DNA of 64,000 nucleotides from Bacteroidia bacterium (GTDB taxonomy: Bacteria > Bacteroidota > Bacteroidia > B-17B0 > Aurantibacillaceae): positions 62,001 to 126,000 of the forward strand of contig JAEUTO010000005.1 of NCBI GenBank assembly GCA_016787785.1, read 5' to 3'. A program made the translations under genes and the position numbers. A model generated the notes under the pieces. That model saw only the letters and a list, made by a program, of their open reading frames with translations. It did no database searches and had not been told where the DNA came from. This document shows positions 25,228 through 34,460 of the stretch, one piece after another. Within the stretch, counting starts at the first letter, position 1, and every line of letters starts with the position of its first letter.

Positions 25228-26292
25228 CTTCACTTGTTTAGGCACTTCGCCAAAAGCAAGTTCAATTCTGCGTTCTTTGTGTAACCACTTGAATTGTTCC
25301 GTTTTATTTTTGATGATCTGTTCGCATTTATCAATTTCGCCTTTGCGTAATTCCAAATTGGCTTCGGCTTGCGCTTTTAAAGAATTAATATCAATATAAC
25401 GCACCAGTTTATCTTTTGCAACAACTTCTTCTACATTGGCAGGTAACGCAAGATCGATAATTACTTTTTTTGAACTTTCTGTTCCATTCAATTTATCAAA
25501 AATGGCTTTGGTAATTAACGGTTCGCTGCTTGACGTACAAACGATCAACACATCAAAGCCTTCTTTAAAATCCTTTAATTTAGAAAACTCAAAAGCTTTG
25601 CCTTTTAAAATGGCGGCCAGTTTTTCAGCATTTGCCAATGAACGGTTAAACACCGTAAAATTTGCAAACTTATGTTTTTGTAAATAATTAGCAAGCACCG
25701 TGTTTGTTTCGCCACTACCTACAAATAAAATGCGCGCATCGTTCTTTATGCCTAAATTTCTTAATTGCCTGTATGCAAGCGATGCCACAGAAACAGGATT
25801 CTTTGCAATATCTGTATTGGTGTAAATATCTTTTGCCGTTTCAATGGTTTGTTTGGTTAACAAGCGAATAAAATCGCCGGTTAAGCCTAACATGTTACAA
25901 AAATCGTAAGCTTTTCTAACCTGCGTAATAATTTCGCGTTCGCCAACTACCATCGAATCTAAAGAAGAGGCAACTTTTAAAAGGTGTTCAACAGCTTCAT
26001 CACCGGAATAGAACTCAGCGCTATCTGATAATTCATTGGCTTCAACATTATTTAAACGGCTATTTAAAAAGAGCACTAATTCTTTTATAAAAACCTTGTT
26101 TAATTCCTGTTGCGAGGTAATAAATAGCTCAACACGGTTACAGGTACTTAAGAACAAAAACTCGTCAAAGCCAAAATTTAACTTTACAGCTCCTAAAACG
26201 GTTGTTTGTTCCTCCTGGTTCAAATGTAATTTCCCGATCAGATCGAACGGCAAATTTTTGTGAGTAAAAGCTATTATTTTAAAAGAATCCAA
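25063..26292 (-). CDS. hemA: Glutamyl-tRNA reductase
   Basis: The enzyme reduces glutamyl-tRNA(Glu) with NADPH to glutamate-1-semialdehyde, the first committed step of C5-pathway tetrapyrrole synthesis. At 409 residues it has normal length. It shows the catalytic Cys in FLSTCNRVELF (C51), the signature VVGEREIITQVRKAY, an NADPH-binding domain (ARILFVGSGETNTVLA) and a helical dimerisation domain at the C-terminus. The start is a TTG at 26292, which matches the family N-terminus (KIIAFTHKNLP). The last 54 codons are duplicated at 20835-20999, and a diverged piece lies at 14932-15040. Confidence 0.97.
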   Translation of the reverse strand: MDSFKIIAFTHKNLPFDLIGKLHLNQEEQTTVLGAVKLNFGFDEFLFLSTCNRVELFITSQQELNKVFIKELVLFLNSRLNNVEANELSDSAEFYSGDEAVEHLLKVASSLDSMVVGEREIITQVRKAYDFCNMLGLTGDFIRLLTKQTIETAKDIYTNTDIAKNPVSVASLAYRQLRNLGIKNDARILFVGSGETNTVLANYLQKHKFANFTVFNRSLANAEKLAAILKGKAFEFSKLKDFKEGFDVLIVCTSSSEPLITKAIFDKLNGTESSKKVIIDLALPANVEEVVAKDKLVRYIDINSLKAQAEANLELRKGEIDKCEQIIKNKTEQFKWLHKERRIELAFGEVPKQVKAIKDLAVNEVFAKEINLLDNQSKEVLEKVLSYVEKKYNAVAIKTAKELLLNSKN

Positions 26293-26377
26293 TTATACCG
26301 CAAAGATGGTATATAAATGGCTTTTATTTGTCATAAAACTGTCATTTATCAGCCATTGCGGATGATAATTATCATAT

Positions 26378-26812
26378 TTAATCGTCTGTAGGATCAGGCG
26401 CTGTTGTAGGTTTTGCTTTTTTAGGCTTTATTTTGCTTGGCCATAAAACGTTAATAAGCTCATTATGAACAGAGATCATACTTTTGCTCATGCCGTTTAT
26501 AATGGTAACGTTCTCGTTAGATGCGTTTTTCCAGGTCCTTTTTACTTCTTCATAAGTACCATCACTTAATAAAATGTAAAATTTAGTCAGTTTTCCCTTT
26601 ATTACTTCTGCTTTTCCGTTATTGCAAACGGCTTTTGCTCCCTGACGATTGGTGATAATAACATCCTCGTAAACACCGTCCTTAACATCGTCTGCGCCCC
26701 TGTCCTCAAACTTGGCGGCCCATTTGTTGTAGCAGTTTAACTCTATGGTTTTGTCCTGCGAAAAAGAAGTTAACGTGAAGAAAAGCGATGTAACAAGTAG
26801 TAAATTTTTCAT
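26378..26812 (-). CDS. Small secreted protein of unknown function
   Basis: This 144-residue protein has a signal peptide (MKNLLLVTSLFFTLTSFSQ). The mature part has two Cys (residues 27 and 63), a repeated D/E-G-V/T-Y-E pattern (KDGVYEDVIITN and SDGTYEEVKRTW) and a Lys/Pro/Thr-rich tail ending DPTDD. I do not recognise a family. It has its own promoter and lies upstream of hemA on the same strand, so hemA could receive some readthrough from it across 85 bp. Confidence 0.8.
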   Translation of the reverse strand: MKNLLLVTSLFFTLTSFSQDKTIELNCYNKWAAKFEDRGADDVKDGVYEDVIITNRQGAKAVCNNGKAEVIKGKLTKFYILLSDGTYEEVKRTWKNASNENVTIINGMSKSMISVHNELINVLWPSKIKPKKAKPTTAPDPTDD

Positions 26813-26831
26813 TTTTGGGATAATATTTAAT

Positions 26832-26861
26832 CAAACCTACAAAAAAAATTAAAAACTCAAA
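26832..26861 (-). promoter_or_regulatory. Bacteroidota promoter for the small secreted protein gene
   Basis: On the minus strand, TTTG (26858-26861), 18 bp, TAGGTTTG (26832-26839), then the ATG 19 bases further on. Both elements match the TTTG / TAnnTTTG consensus. Confidence 0.6.
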
Positions 26862-26983
26862 AATTAATCTTCTATATAAGTAATTAAATGTTGTGTATTA
26901 ACTCATCAAACCCCACTTTATGTTTAAATCCCAGTTGCGTTACAACAAAATCATAGTATAAAATTAAAGCGCAGTCCCATTAA

Positions 26984-27694
26984 TTAGTTAACTATAATTT
27001 TTTTAGTTGCTAGTGTTGCAGAACCACTTTTTATATTTAAAAAATAAATTCCCTTGGCAAGAGCAGGTAAAATAACTTCTTTTTTTATTGAAAGATCATC
27101 TGTTTCAAAGGTATTATTCAGTACTTCGTGCCCTGAAAGATCCATGAGCGAATAGTTAATGTCCTTTATTTTTTCCTTAAGGTTTAGCGTAATTTCCAGG
27201 GTTTCTACGGTCGGATTTGGGTAAACGCTAACATCCAGCAAATTTGAAGTATTTTCTTTGATGCCAACACCTTGATTGGTAAAATTAAAAGTGCCAAACT
27301 TAACAATATTATTATTCTCATTTGATTCTGACACATTATCACCGTAATCAATAAAAACTATAAGGTTGTATACCGCCGTAGGCAGCGCATCTGGTGCCAA
27401 TTGCGCAGTAAAATTAACTGTAGCAAAAGCGTTTGCAACAGCGCCCGATGCAACAACATAATCAAGCATGTAGTCGCCGGCATCAATTGTTAAGTCTGTT
27501 GAAGCGATGTAAGCAATTGTAAATGTTGTGCTGGTGTTGCCGCCAACATTAAAAAAATCCCAGGTCAAGCTTAAATCGTTTGTTTGTTGCGCCCAATTGT
27601 AGCTAAAGCTAACACCAGTTTTAAGGTCCGGTGCCTGAGCTTTTACGACATTACAAAGTGCTATTGCAAAAATTAAGATAAATAGTTTTTTCAT
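26984..27694 (-). CDS. Secreted CARDB-like protein with T9SS type A sorting domain
   Basis: This 236-residue protein has a signal peptide (ending NVVKAQ) and a single CARDB-type beta-sandwich (about 25-135). The latter shows LSLTWDFFNVGGNTS, YNLIVFIDYGDNVSESNENNN and VKFGTFNF. A type A sorting domain follows (VSVYPNPTVETL ... GIYFLNI ... KKIIVN). It is one of the smallest T9SS cargos here and carries no visible enzyme domain, so a structural or adhesive role is likely. It stands alone on the minus strand, divergent from yifB. Confidence 0.85.
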   Translation of the reverse strand: MKKLFILIFAIALCNVVKAQAPDLKTGVSFSYNWAQQTNDLSLTWDFFNVGGNTSTTFTIAYIASTDLTIDAGDYMLDYVVASGAVANAFATVNFTAQLAPDALPTAVYNLIVFIDYGDNVSESNENNNIVKFGTFNFTNQGVGIKENTSNLLDVSVYPNPTVETLEITLNLKEKIKDINYSLMDLSGHEVLNNTFETDDLSIKKEVILPALAKGIYFLNIKSGSATLATKKIIVN

Positions 27695-27876
27695 GATAGT
27701 TGGTTTTAAAACAAAGGTCTAAAAAAGTAAGGAGTTGATTTATACCGAATTGTAAATTAAGAAAGCCGAATTGTAAAGGATGAAAGATGTTTTTATAGGT
27801 AAAAAGCAACTTATTTGTTAAAATTAAACAAGAAAATTTAAGTTCTTACTATAAGAAAATTGGTTAACTTGCATAT

Positions 27877-29418
27877 ATGTTGGTGAAAACATTTGGGTAT
27901 GCGGTGCAAGGCATAAGTGCTACCAAAGTTACGGTTGAGGTTAGTATGGGAACGGGAATCAATTTTTATCTGGTAGGATTGCCCGATAGCGCGGTAAAAG
28001 AAAGCCATCACCGCATTCATACAGCATTAAAACAGAATGGTTGCAAAATTCCGGGGAAACAGATCACCGTTAATATGGCACCTGCGGATATCCGCAAAGA
28101 AGGCTCCGCCTACGATCTAACTATTGCGGTGGGGATTCTTGCTTCAAGCGAACAGATAACTTCAGATACTATTACAGATTATGTGATAATGGGAGAATTG
28201 GCTCTGGATGGTGAGATAAGGCCCATAAGAGGAGCTTTACCAATTGCTATACAAGCACAAAAGGAAGGCTTTAAAGGCATCATATTGCCTGAAATAAACG
28301 CCACTGAAGCTGCCGTTGTTGACGGTTTGGAGGTATTGTATGCTAATAACATTAAACAGGTTATTGAATTTTTTAATAACGGTGAGGCCTTGCCAAAAGC
28401 AAAAATAGACCTTAACACTGCATTTTTAAATCAGCTAGAAAATATTGAATTTGATTTTTCGGATGTTAAAGGACAAGAAAATATTAAACGTGCCTTAGAA
28501 ATTGCTGCTGCAGGCGGGCACAATGCTATTTTAATTGGTCCGCCGGGCGCCGGTAAAACCATGTTAAGTAAACGCTTGCCTAGTATTTTGCCCCCACTTA
28601 CGGTGCATGAAGCATTAGAAACCACAAAGATCCATAGCGTTGCTGGCAAAACCGGTAAAGGAGGAAAGGGTCTTGTAACGCAACGCCCCTTTAGAAGCCC
28701 TCATCATACTATTTCTGATGTTGCTTTGGTTGGCGGAGGCAATAACCCACAACCAGGCGAAATTAGTTTAGCGCACAACGGCGTTTTATTCTTAGATGAA
28801 TTACCCGAATTTAAAAGAACAGTGCTTGAGGTAATGCGCCAACCGTTAGAAGACCGAGTTGTAAATATCAGTCGCGCAAAATTCTCTGTCGATTATCCGG
28901 CAAGTTTCATGTTAATTGCAAGTATGAATCCTTGTCCATGTGGTTATTACAATCATCCTGAAAAAGAATGTGTGTGCGCACCGGGCATCGTTCAAAAATA
29001 TTTAAACAAGATCAGCGGCCCTTTATTAGATAGAATAGACCTTCACATCGAAGTAACACCCGTACCATTTAGCGAACTGAGCAAACAAACCAATACAGAA
29101 TCAAGTAAAGCAATTCGCGATCGTGTAATACAGGCAAGATTGATACAAAGCGAGAGGTTTAATGAAGATGAAAATGTGCATTGCAACGCGCAAATGCGTA
29201 CCAAAGATCTAAAAACCTATTGTGAATTGAACGAAACAGGAAATACACTTTTAAAAAACGCGATGGAGCGCTTAGGATTAAGTGCAAGGGCCTACGATAG
29301 AATTTTAAAAGTAGCGCGTACCATTGCCGATCTTGATAACTCAAAGAGTATAGAAACTAACCATATTGCAGAAGCTATTCAATACCGGAGTTTAGACCGT
29401 GATGGTTGGGCTGGGTAA
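27877..29418 (+). CDS. YifB/ComM family Mg-chelatase-like AAA+ ATPase
   Basis: This 513-residue protein has an N-terminal Lon-protease-S5-like fold (GYAVQGISATKVTVEVSMG, ITVNMAPADIRKEGSAYDL). An AAA+ core follows with Walker A GPPGAGKTML, Walker B in VLFLDELPEF and an R-finger region. A C-terminal Mg-chelatase domain includes the Cys-containing MNPCPCGYYNHPEKECVC. ComM homologues act as hexameric branch-migration helicases during natural transformation. It overlaps the next gene by 13 bases, suggesting coupled translation. Confidence 0.95.
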   Translation: MLVKTFGYAVQGISATKVTVEVSMGTGINFYLVGLPDSAVKESHHRIHTALKQNGCKIPGKQITVNMAPADIRKEGSAYDLTIAVGILASSEQITSDTITDYVIMGELALDGEIRPIRGALPIAIQAQKEGFKGIILPEINATEAAVVDGLEVLYANNIKQVIEFFNNGEALPKAKIDLNTAFLNQLENIEFDFSDVKGQENIKRALEIAAAGGHNAILIGPPGAGKTMLSKRLPSILPPLTVHEALETTKIHSVAGKTGKGGKGLVTQRPFRSPHHTISDVALVGGGNNPQPGEISLAHNGVLFLDELPEFKRTVLEVMRQPLEDRVVNISRAKFSVDYPASFMLIASMNPCPCGYYNHPEKECVCAPGIVQKYLNKISGPLLDRIDLHIEVTPVPFSELSKQTNTESSKAIRDRVIQARLIQSERFNEDENVHCNAQMRTKDLKTYCELNETGNTLLKNAMERLGLSARAYDRILKVARTIADLDNSKSIETNHIAEAIQYRSLDRDGWAG

Positions 29419-31394
29419 TATTATATTTGAAAATAAATTTAAGACATATTTATTTTGCTTTACTTTTTTTGCCTTTATTTTTTAAGGCAGAAACAGATCC
29501 TAAATTATTTTTAGAAAAATTCAATAAGGCCGATCTTAAAAATAAAGTGCGTCTGGTTGCTTCTGTGCCTTTTTCAGAGATAAAGGATATATACCCACAG
29601 ATAAAAGATACTTTAGATAAAGTAAAAAGTTTGGTTTACATGCGTTCGCAAAGCAAAGAAGCAAAATTCTTATTAGATAAAATAGAAGCAGATATTGAAC
29701 TAAACAAGCAAAATTACACCAAAGCTATTTTTATTTTAGAAAATAGTTTACGTAACCACGCTTCAAATGTAAATGATTCGTTGAGGTGTTATTCAATGCT
29801 TAAAAATGCTTTTGTAAAGATCCGCGACATTAATAAAGCTTTTGAGATACATCATTTGATGGAAAACAAATGGGATAGAAAGAATGATAGTATTAAAATA
29901 GACTACGGCCACCAAAAAAGTACTTTATATAATATGCTTGGTTTAACGGAGCAGGCAATTAACGAGAGACGGATTGAAGGAAAAAAATATATTTCCAGGA
30001 ATGATACCGATGGTTTTGCAAATCTATACAATGATATTGGCGTTTTTTATAACGCTAAGAAAAAATCGGATAGTGCCCAGGTTTATTTTTTAAAAGCAAA
30101 AAATCTTTTACTTCAAAAAAAAGTAAGTAAGGAAAAAGAAACCTTTTATAAATTTTTCCTGGCTTTAATAGATGGTAATTTAGCACTGAGCTATTTTAAC
30201 GAAGGCGACGTAACGGCGGCTATACCTCTTTTAAAGGTTGACGTTTATTATAGTTTAAAAGTTCAGAATTACGAGAGCGCGTTCAACAGCTACAACCTTC
30301 TTACAAAATGTTATGTGAATTTAAAACAAAAACAACTTGCAAAAAACTATTTAGATTCTGCTCAAAATCTTCTTAATGAAAAAGTAACCGGTATTGGACC
30401 AAAATTAAGATTGTTGCTCACTTGTGCCAGTTATTATAATTCGGTAAAAGATTTTTACAAGTCAAACGAGTGTTATCAGCAATACGTTACCATAAACGAT
30501 AGTTTCCAGCTAATGGAAAAAGAACGTCAGATCCACAATCAAGGCGTGGCTATAAGTATTGAAAAATCGGAAATTGAAATGAATGAAAAAGACCGATTGA
30601 TAGAACAAAATAGATTTGAAGAGGCAAAACAAAGAACCTTTAGAGCCTATTTATTAGCAGGTATTTTTGTTTTGCTTACGATTGTCATTTTTCTAACACT
30701 AAACAACCGTAATTCTAAAAAACGTGAGGCACAATTATCATTAAAGAATAAACAGATCAGTTCACAGAACCATTTAATTGAGCAATCGTTAAAAGAAAAA
30801 GAAGCTCTGATAAAAGAGATCCATCACCGTGTAAAAAACAACCTACAGATCATTTCGAGTATGTTAAGTTTGCAACTTGGCAAAGTAGAAGATGAGAACA
30901 CAGAAACGATCTTAAAAGATGCGCAACAAAGGATCAATGCTATTTCGTTAACGCATCAAATGTTGTATCAGAAAGATAATATTTCTACAATTAGTTTAGG
31001 CGAATATGTTGAGAATTTGGTAGTGCAGATAGAAGCAACGATTTTTTCTAACAACATTTCGTTAACTACTGATATTGCTTTGCGCGAACGTAAAATTAAT
31101 ATTGATACTGCTGTGCCATTGGGTTTAATGATCAATGAAATATTGACCAACGCCTACAAACATGCTTTTTCGGTGGGCACCAAAGGTCAGGTTTCTGTTG
31201 CGCTTGCAGATTCAAATAACGGATGTGTTTTAAAGATCAGTGATAATGGTAAAGGCTTGCCCAAAAATTTTGAAAATTTGAATCAAAAATCAATGGGTAT
31301 GGAATTGATACATATTTTAGCAGAACAACTGGATGCCAAATTAAAGATCGAAAAAACAAATGGCACAACATTTATAATTGAAATGAAATTTTAG
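29406..31394 (+). CDS. TPR-containing sensor histidine kinase (HisKA_2 type)
   Basis: A signal segment (IYFALLFLPLFFKAE) leads a long helical region of tetratricopeptide repeats (about 40-390). A membrane helix follows (about 414-433, FRAYLLAGIFVLLTIVIFL), then a coiled coil, and a HisKA_2/HATPase kinase with IHHRVKNNLQIISSMLSLQ (H474 the likely phospho-site), NEILTNAYKHAF (N box) and ISDNGKG. The start given is the TTG overlapping yifB; the in-frame TTG at 29427 gives a more typical signal peptide. No response regulator is adjacent, so its partner is encoded elsewhere. holA follows 20 bp downstream. Confidence 0.9.
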   Translation: MGWVILYLKINLRHIYFALLFLPLFFKAETDPKLFLEKFNKADLKNKVRLVASVPFSEIKDIYPQIKDTLDKVKSLVYMRSQSKEAKFLLDKIEADIELNKQNYTKAIFILENSLRNHASNVNDSLRCYSMLKNAFVKIRDINKAFEIHHLMENKWDRKNDSIKIDYGHQKSTLYNMLGLTEQAINERRIEGKKYISRNDTDGFANLYNDIGVFYNAKKKSDSAQVYFLKAKNLLLQKKVSKEKETFYKFFLALIDGNLALSYFNEGDVTAAIPLLKVDVYYSLKVQNYESAFNSYNLLTKCYVNLKQKQLAKNYLDSAQNLLNEKVTGIGPKLRLLLTCASYYNSVKDFYKSNECYQQYVTINDSFQLMEKERQIHNQGVAISIEKSEIEMNEKDRLIEQNRFEEAKQRTFRAYLLAGIFVLLTIVIFLTLNNRNSKKREAQLSLKNKQISSQNHLIEQSLKEKEALIKEIHHRVKNNLQIISSMLSLQLGKVEDENTETILKDAQQRINAISLTHQMLYQKDNISTISLGEYVENLVVQIEATIFSNNISLTTDIALRERKINIDTAVPLGLMINEILTNAYKHAFSVGTKGQVSVALADSNNGCVLKISDNGKGLPKNFENLNQKSMGMELIHILAEQLDAKLKIEKTNGTTFIIEMKF

Positions 31395-31414
31395 AATTAA
31401 AAAGTACACACACC

Positions 31415-32479
31415 TTGAAAGAAGCAAATCAAATATTACTCGACCTTAAGCGCCGCATTTATAAACCAATTTATTTTTTATCAGGCGAAGAAGCTTTTTA
31501 TATTGACCAGATAAGTGATTATATAGAGAACAATGTTTTAGATGAAGCCGACCGGGAATTCAATCAGAATATTGTTTACGGAAAAGATATTGATTTTGTT
31601 AGTATCCTCGGGCTTGCCAAACAATTTCCAATGATGAGTGAATACCAGGTGGTAATTGTTAAGGAAGCTCAGAACATAAAAGAACTAAATAAAAGTGCCG
31701 GCGGAGATGATAGTTCTGCTGTTGCAAAAAATAATCCTAATAGTGCTGTTCAGCAATTTGTAAATTATATTGCCAATCCTCAACCAACTACCATTTTGGT
31801 TTTTTGTTTTAAATACAAAACAATCGATAAAAGAAGTGCAATGGCTAAAGCCCTTCAAAAGCATGCAGTTTATTTTGAGTCAAACAAGTTATACGACAAC
31901 CAGGTGCCGGAATGGATAAACAATTATGTAAAAGATACAGGGTATAGTATTGCACCCAAAGCGAGTTTTTTACTTTCTGAATTTTTAGGGAACGATCTTA
32001 GTAAAATAGCTAACGAAATAAACAAGCTCGTAATTTCTTTGCCAAAAGGAAAAGAGATAACTGCCGACCTGGTGCAGGACAACATTGGCATAAGTAAAGA
32101 GTTTAATGTATTCGAGCTGCAGGATGCTCTGGCGAAAAAAGATATTTTAAAGGCTAACCAGATAGTTAATTATTTTGCATTCAATGAAAAGGAACATCCG
32201 GCAGTAATGATTTTAAGCTCGTTGTACGGTTATTTCAGTAAAATTTTAAAGTATCATTTTTTGCCCGACAAAAGTAAATTTGCCGCCGCAGGAGCCTTAG
32301 GTGTTAACCCTTATTTTGTGGACGGTTATGCAAAAGCGGCTTTAAATTATAACACAGGAAAATTAAAAAATATTTTCGCTTACTTAAAAGAATGCGATCT
32401 AAAAGCTAAAGGGGTAGATAATCCAAGTATTGAAAATGGCGAATTATTAAAAGAGCTCGTTTTTAAGATCCTGCATTAA
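31415..32479 (+). CDS. holA: DNA polymerase III subunit delta
   Basis: This clamp-loader subunit opens the sliding clamp. At 354 residues it fits the family, with an N-terminal P-loop-like but non-hydrolysing domain (RRIYKPIYFLSGEEAFYIDQISDYI), the delta signature FLLSEFLGNDLSKIANEINKL, and a C-terminal collar domain (NPYFVDGYAKAALNY). The start is a TTG at 31415. Co-directional with the histidine kinase gene, 20 bp after it. Confidence 0.93.
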   Translation: MKEANQILLDLKRRIYKPIYFLSGEEAFYIDQISDYIENNVLDEADREFNQNIVYGKDIDFVSILGLAKQFPMMSEYQVVIVKEAQNIKELNKSAGGDDSSAVAKNNPNSAVQQFVNYIANPQPTTILVFCFKYKTIDKRSAMAKALQKHAVYFESNKLYDNQVPEWINNYVKDTGYSIAPKASFLLSEFLGNDLSKIANEINKLVISLPKGKEITADLVQDNIGISKEFNVFELQDALAKKDILKANQIVNYFAFNEKEHPAVMILSSLYGYFSKILKYHFLPDKSKFAAAGALGVNPYFVDGYAKAALNYNTGKLKNIFAYLKECDLKAKGVDNPSIENGELLKELVFKILH

Positions 32480-32689
32480 TTACTTTACTTCACAAAAAGT
32501 TTCGCTCATTATTATCTTGCCATAATTTTCTTCGTAGTAATCTTTGCACTGTTGATCGGCTTTTTCTTTAGTAGTGCGTTTAGAAAAGGCTTTGAAACTT
32601 CCGCCGGGATTTGTGCATTCGCATACATATTCTTTTTTACAGCCGGTAAAACTAATAGCTATTAACGAGATAAGGATGAGATTCTTCAT
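32480..32689 (-). CDS. Small lipoprotein
   Basis: This 69-residue protein has a lipoprotein signal (MKNLILISLIAISFTGCKK, lipobox Cys17). A short mature part has four more Cys (YVCECTN, QQCKDYY, ETFCEVK), probably two disulfides. No family is recognised. Its stop codon abuts the holA stop on the other strand with no spacer, so the two genes converge end to end. Confidence 0.8.
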   Translation of the reverse strand: MKNLILISLIAISFTGCKKEYVCECTNPGGSFKAFSKRTTKEKADQQCKDYYEENYGKIIMSETFCEVK

Positions 32690-32774
32690 GATTAAATTTG
32701 TTATAAAATGAAACGTTTTTAATTAAAGGTTACCTTTTTTAAGTTCTGGTATAAATATTAAAATCTAATAACGT

Positions 32775-33776
32775 ATGAACAGTATAAAATATTGTTCTGG
32801 CAAAAGCAAGGCTTTTGTTGGAGCGGGAATTGCATTGCCTAAAAATTTAGCGCTAAAGTTTTTTTTGTTCGTTAGCATTTCAACTTTTCTTTTTAGCTGC
32901 GGATCTTCTGCCGAGCGAATGTCGGATAGAGAAGAGAGCGCCAAGGTATCGCAAGAAGTTGCCGATTCAGTCTCCAGCTATATGAAGGGCATTGCCACCG
33001 ATACCATAAATGGTATCTCACACAACTTTATTCGCACAGCCGATCTTAAGTTTAAAGTAGATAATGTTTTAAACTCAAGTAAAAAAATTGAAGATATAGT
33101 TGCAGGTTATGGTGGATACATTTCGTCGAGCGAATTAACGTCAAATAAACATTACACCCAATCTACACAAATTAACAAGGATTCTATTTTAGAGCAAACG
33201 CATTACACTACAGTAAATTTTATTACACTTCGTGTGCCCAGCCAAAAACTAGATACTGTTTTAAGACAAATAAGCGATCTGGCTCTATTTATTGATTTTA
33301 GAACCCTACGCTCAGATGATGTAAAAATGAAGTTGTTCTCAAATAAATTGGCTGAGAATCGCTACAAGAATTACAAAAATAAACTGGAAACAAAGGCGGA
33401 TAGAGTTACTTCAAAACAAGCACAGGTTTTAAATACTGAAGAAAATATTTTAGCCAAACAAACTATGGCCGATGAAAAAAGAATTGAATCTTACGACCTG
33501 GCCGATCAGGTAAATTACAGCGCAATTAAATTAGAAACCTATCAGGCCCAAACGGTAATAAAACAATTATTAGCAGTGCAAGAACAAGTGGAGCCATATC
33601 AGCCTTCATTCTTTAGCAAATTGGGAGATTCTTTTTTAAATGGTTTTCAGATCTTAAAGAACTTCGTTTTATTCCTTACAAATATTTGGGGTTTACTTTT
33701 AATTTTTGTAGCGGCAGGTTTTGGTATTAAATGGCTGGTTGTTTACATCAATAGAAAAGTAAATACGGCCGCTTAA
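32775..33776 (+). CDS. DUF4349 domain lipoprotein
   Basis: This 333-residue protein has a lipobox (STFLFSCGSS), a DUF4349 domain (about 75-290, with RTADLKFKVDNVLNSSKKI and VAGYGGYISSSEL, and later LRVPSQKLD), a central coiled coil, and a C-terminal membrane helix (about 302-327). The first 27 residues before the hydrophobic stretch are unusually long, so the true start may be an internal TTG near 32835. The family is widespread and uncharacterised; a cell-envelope role is inferred from the lipid anchor and helix. Confidence 0.85.
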   Translation: MNSIKYCSGKSKAFVGAGIALPKNLALKFFLFVSISTFLFSCGSSAERMSDREESAKVSQEVADSVSSYMKGIATDTINGISHNFIRTADLKFKVDNVLNSSKKIEDIVAGYGGYISSSELTSNKHYTQSTQINKDSILEQTHYTTVNFITLRVPSQKLDTVLRQISDLALFIDFRTLRSDDVKMKLFSNKLAENRYKNYKNKLETKADRVTSKQAQVLNTEENILAKQTMADEKRIESYDLADQVNYSAIKLETYQAQTVIKQLLAVQEQVEPYQPSFFSKLGDSFLNGFQILKNFVLFLTNIWGLLLIFVAAGFGIKWLVVYINRKVNTAA

Positions 33777-33790
33777 GATATAAGCATGCA

Positions 33791-33846
33791 TCTCGGCTGG
33801 GCTCGACGTGACAGAAATTGATCTGTTATAATGAGTTCAGTCGAGA
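33791..33846. repeat. Imperfect palindromic element between convergent genes
   Basis: Outer arms starting TCTCGGCTGGGCTC and ending GAGTTCAGTCGAGA pair at 11 of 14 positions, with an inner ACAGA / TCTGT stem. It lies in the 72 bp between the DUF4349 gene and the next convergent gene. It resembles the small GTGACAG-containing intergenic palindromes common in Bacteroidota genomes and may act as a bidirectional terminator. Confidence 0.5.
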
Positions 33847-33848
33847 AA

Positions 33849-34394
33849 TTACTTTTTAAAAATAAATTTATCTATTTCGTTGTAAATTGAACGCGCTTCT
33901 TCATCACTTATTTGCATTCCAAAACGAATGGCTTTGCCTTGCGAAATAAATTCCAAACGCTCGCCGCCTTTTATCCAAAAACTTTGGTTGATATTATCGG
34001 CCCAGCTGGTGTCAGTAACATCAATGATCTTAAAATCGTCAACCAGTTCAATACTATATTCTTTTACCTTTCCTTTTTTATTTAGTTCACGTTGGTAATG
34101 TATAACACCATTTTGGATCCAGAATTTTTCTTTGCCATTTTTTTTCCAGATAAATGCACGTGCAACCTTAAATTCAAAATAAGCCCAAAACGCCAGGAAT
34201 ATGATCATGAACAATTTTGTTTCCTCGTCATACATCCTAAAATAATTTATAAAAACAATTATTCCGCAAACTGTATATGCAAATAGCCACAAGAACATTA
34301 TATTTAATTTCTTTTTATCTGTAGTTGGTAAAATTACAATGCTTAATAAATTATCTTTTTTTAAAATGCTTATTCGGTCGCCAATTACTTTCAT
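33849..34394 (-). CDS. Membrane protein of unknown function with two helices
   Basis: This 181-residue protein has an N-terminal cytosolic strand-rich start, two membrane helices (about 31-51 and 62-81) and a C-terminal soluble domain (about 90-181). The latter has WIQNGVIHYQRELNKKGKVKEYSIE and FWIKGGERLEFISQGKAIRFG, suggestive of a PH-like beta fold. I do not recognise a named family. A near-consensus -7 box (TAAATTTG, 34427-34434 on the minus strand) precedes it. Confidence 0.8.
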   Translation of the reverse strand: MKVIGDRISILKKDNLLSIVILPTTDKKKLNIMFLWLFAYTVCGIIVFINYFRMYDEETKLFMIIFLAFWAYFEFKVARAFIWKKNGKEKFWIQNGVIHYQRELNKKGKVKEYSIELVDDFKIIDVTDTSWADNINQSFWIKGGERLEFISQGKAIRFGMQISDEEARSIYNEIDKFIFKK

Positions 34395-34460
34395 TTCCTT
34401 AAAACTTTCTTTTTCTTAATTATTTGCAAATTTAAGTATCTTTAAATCCATAAACCAACT

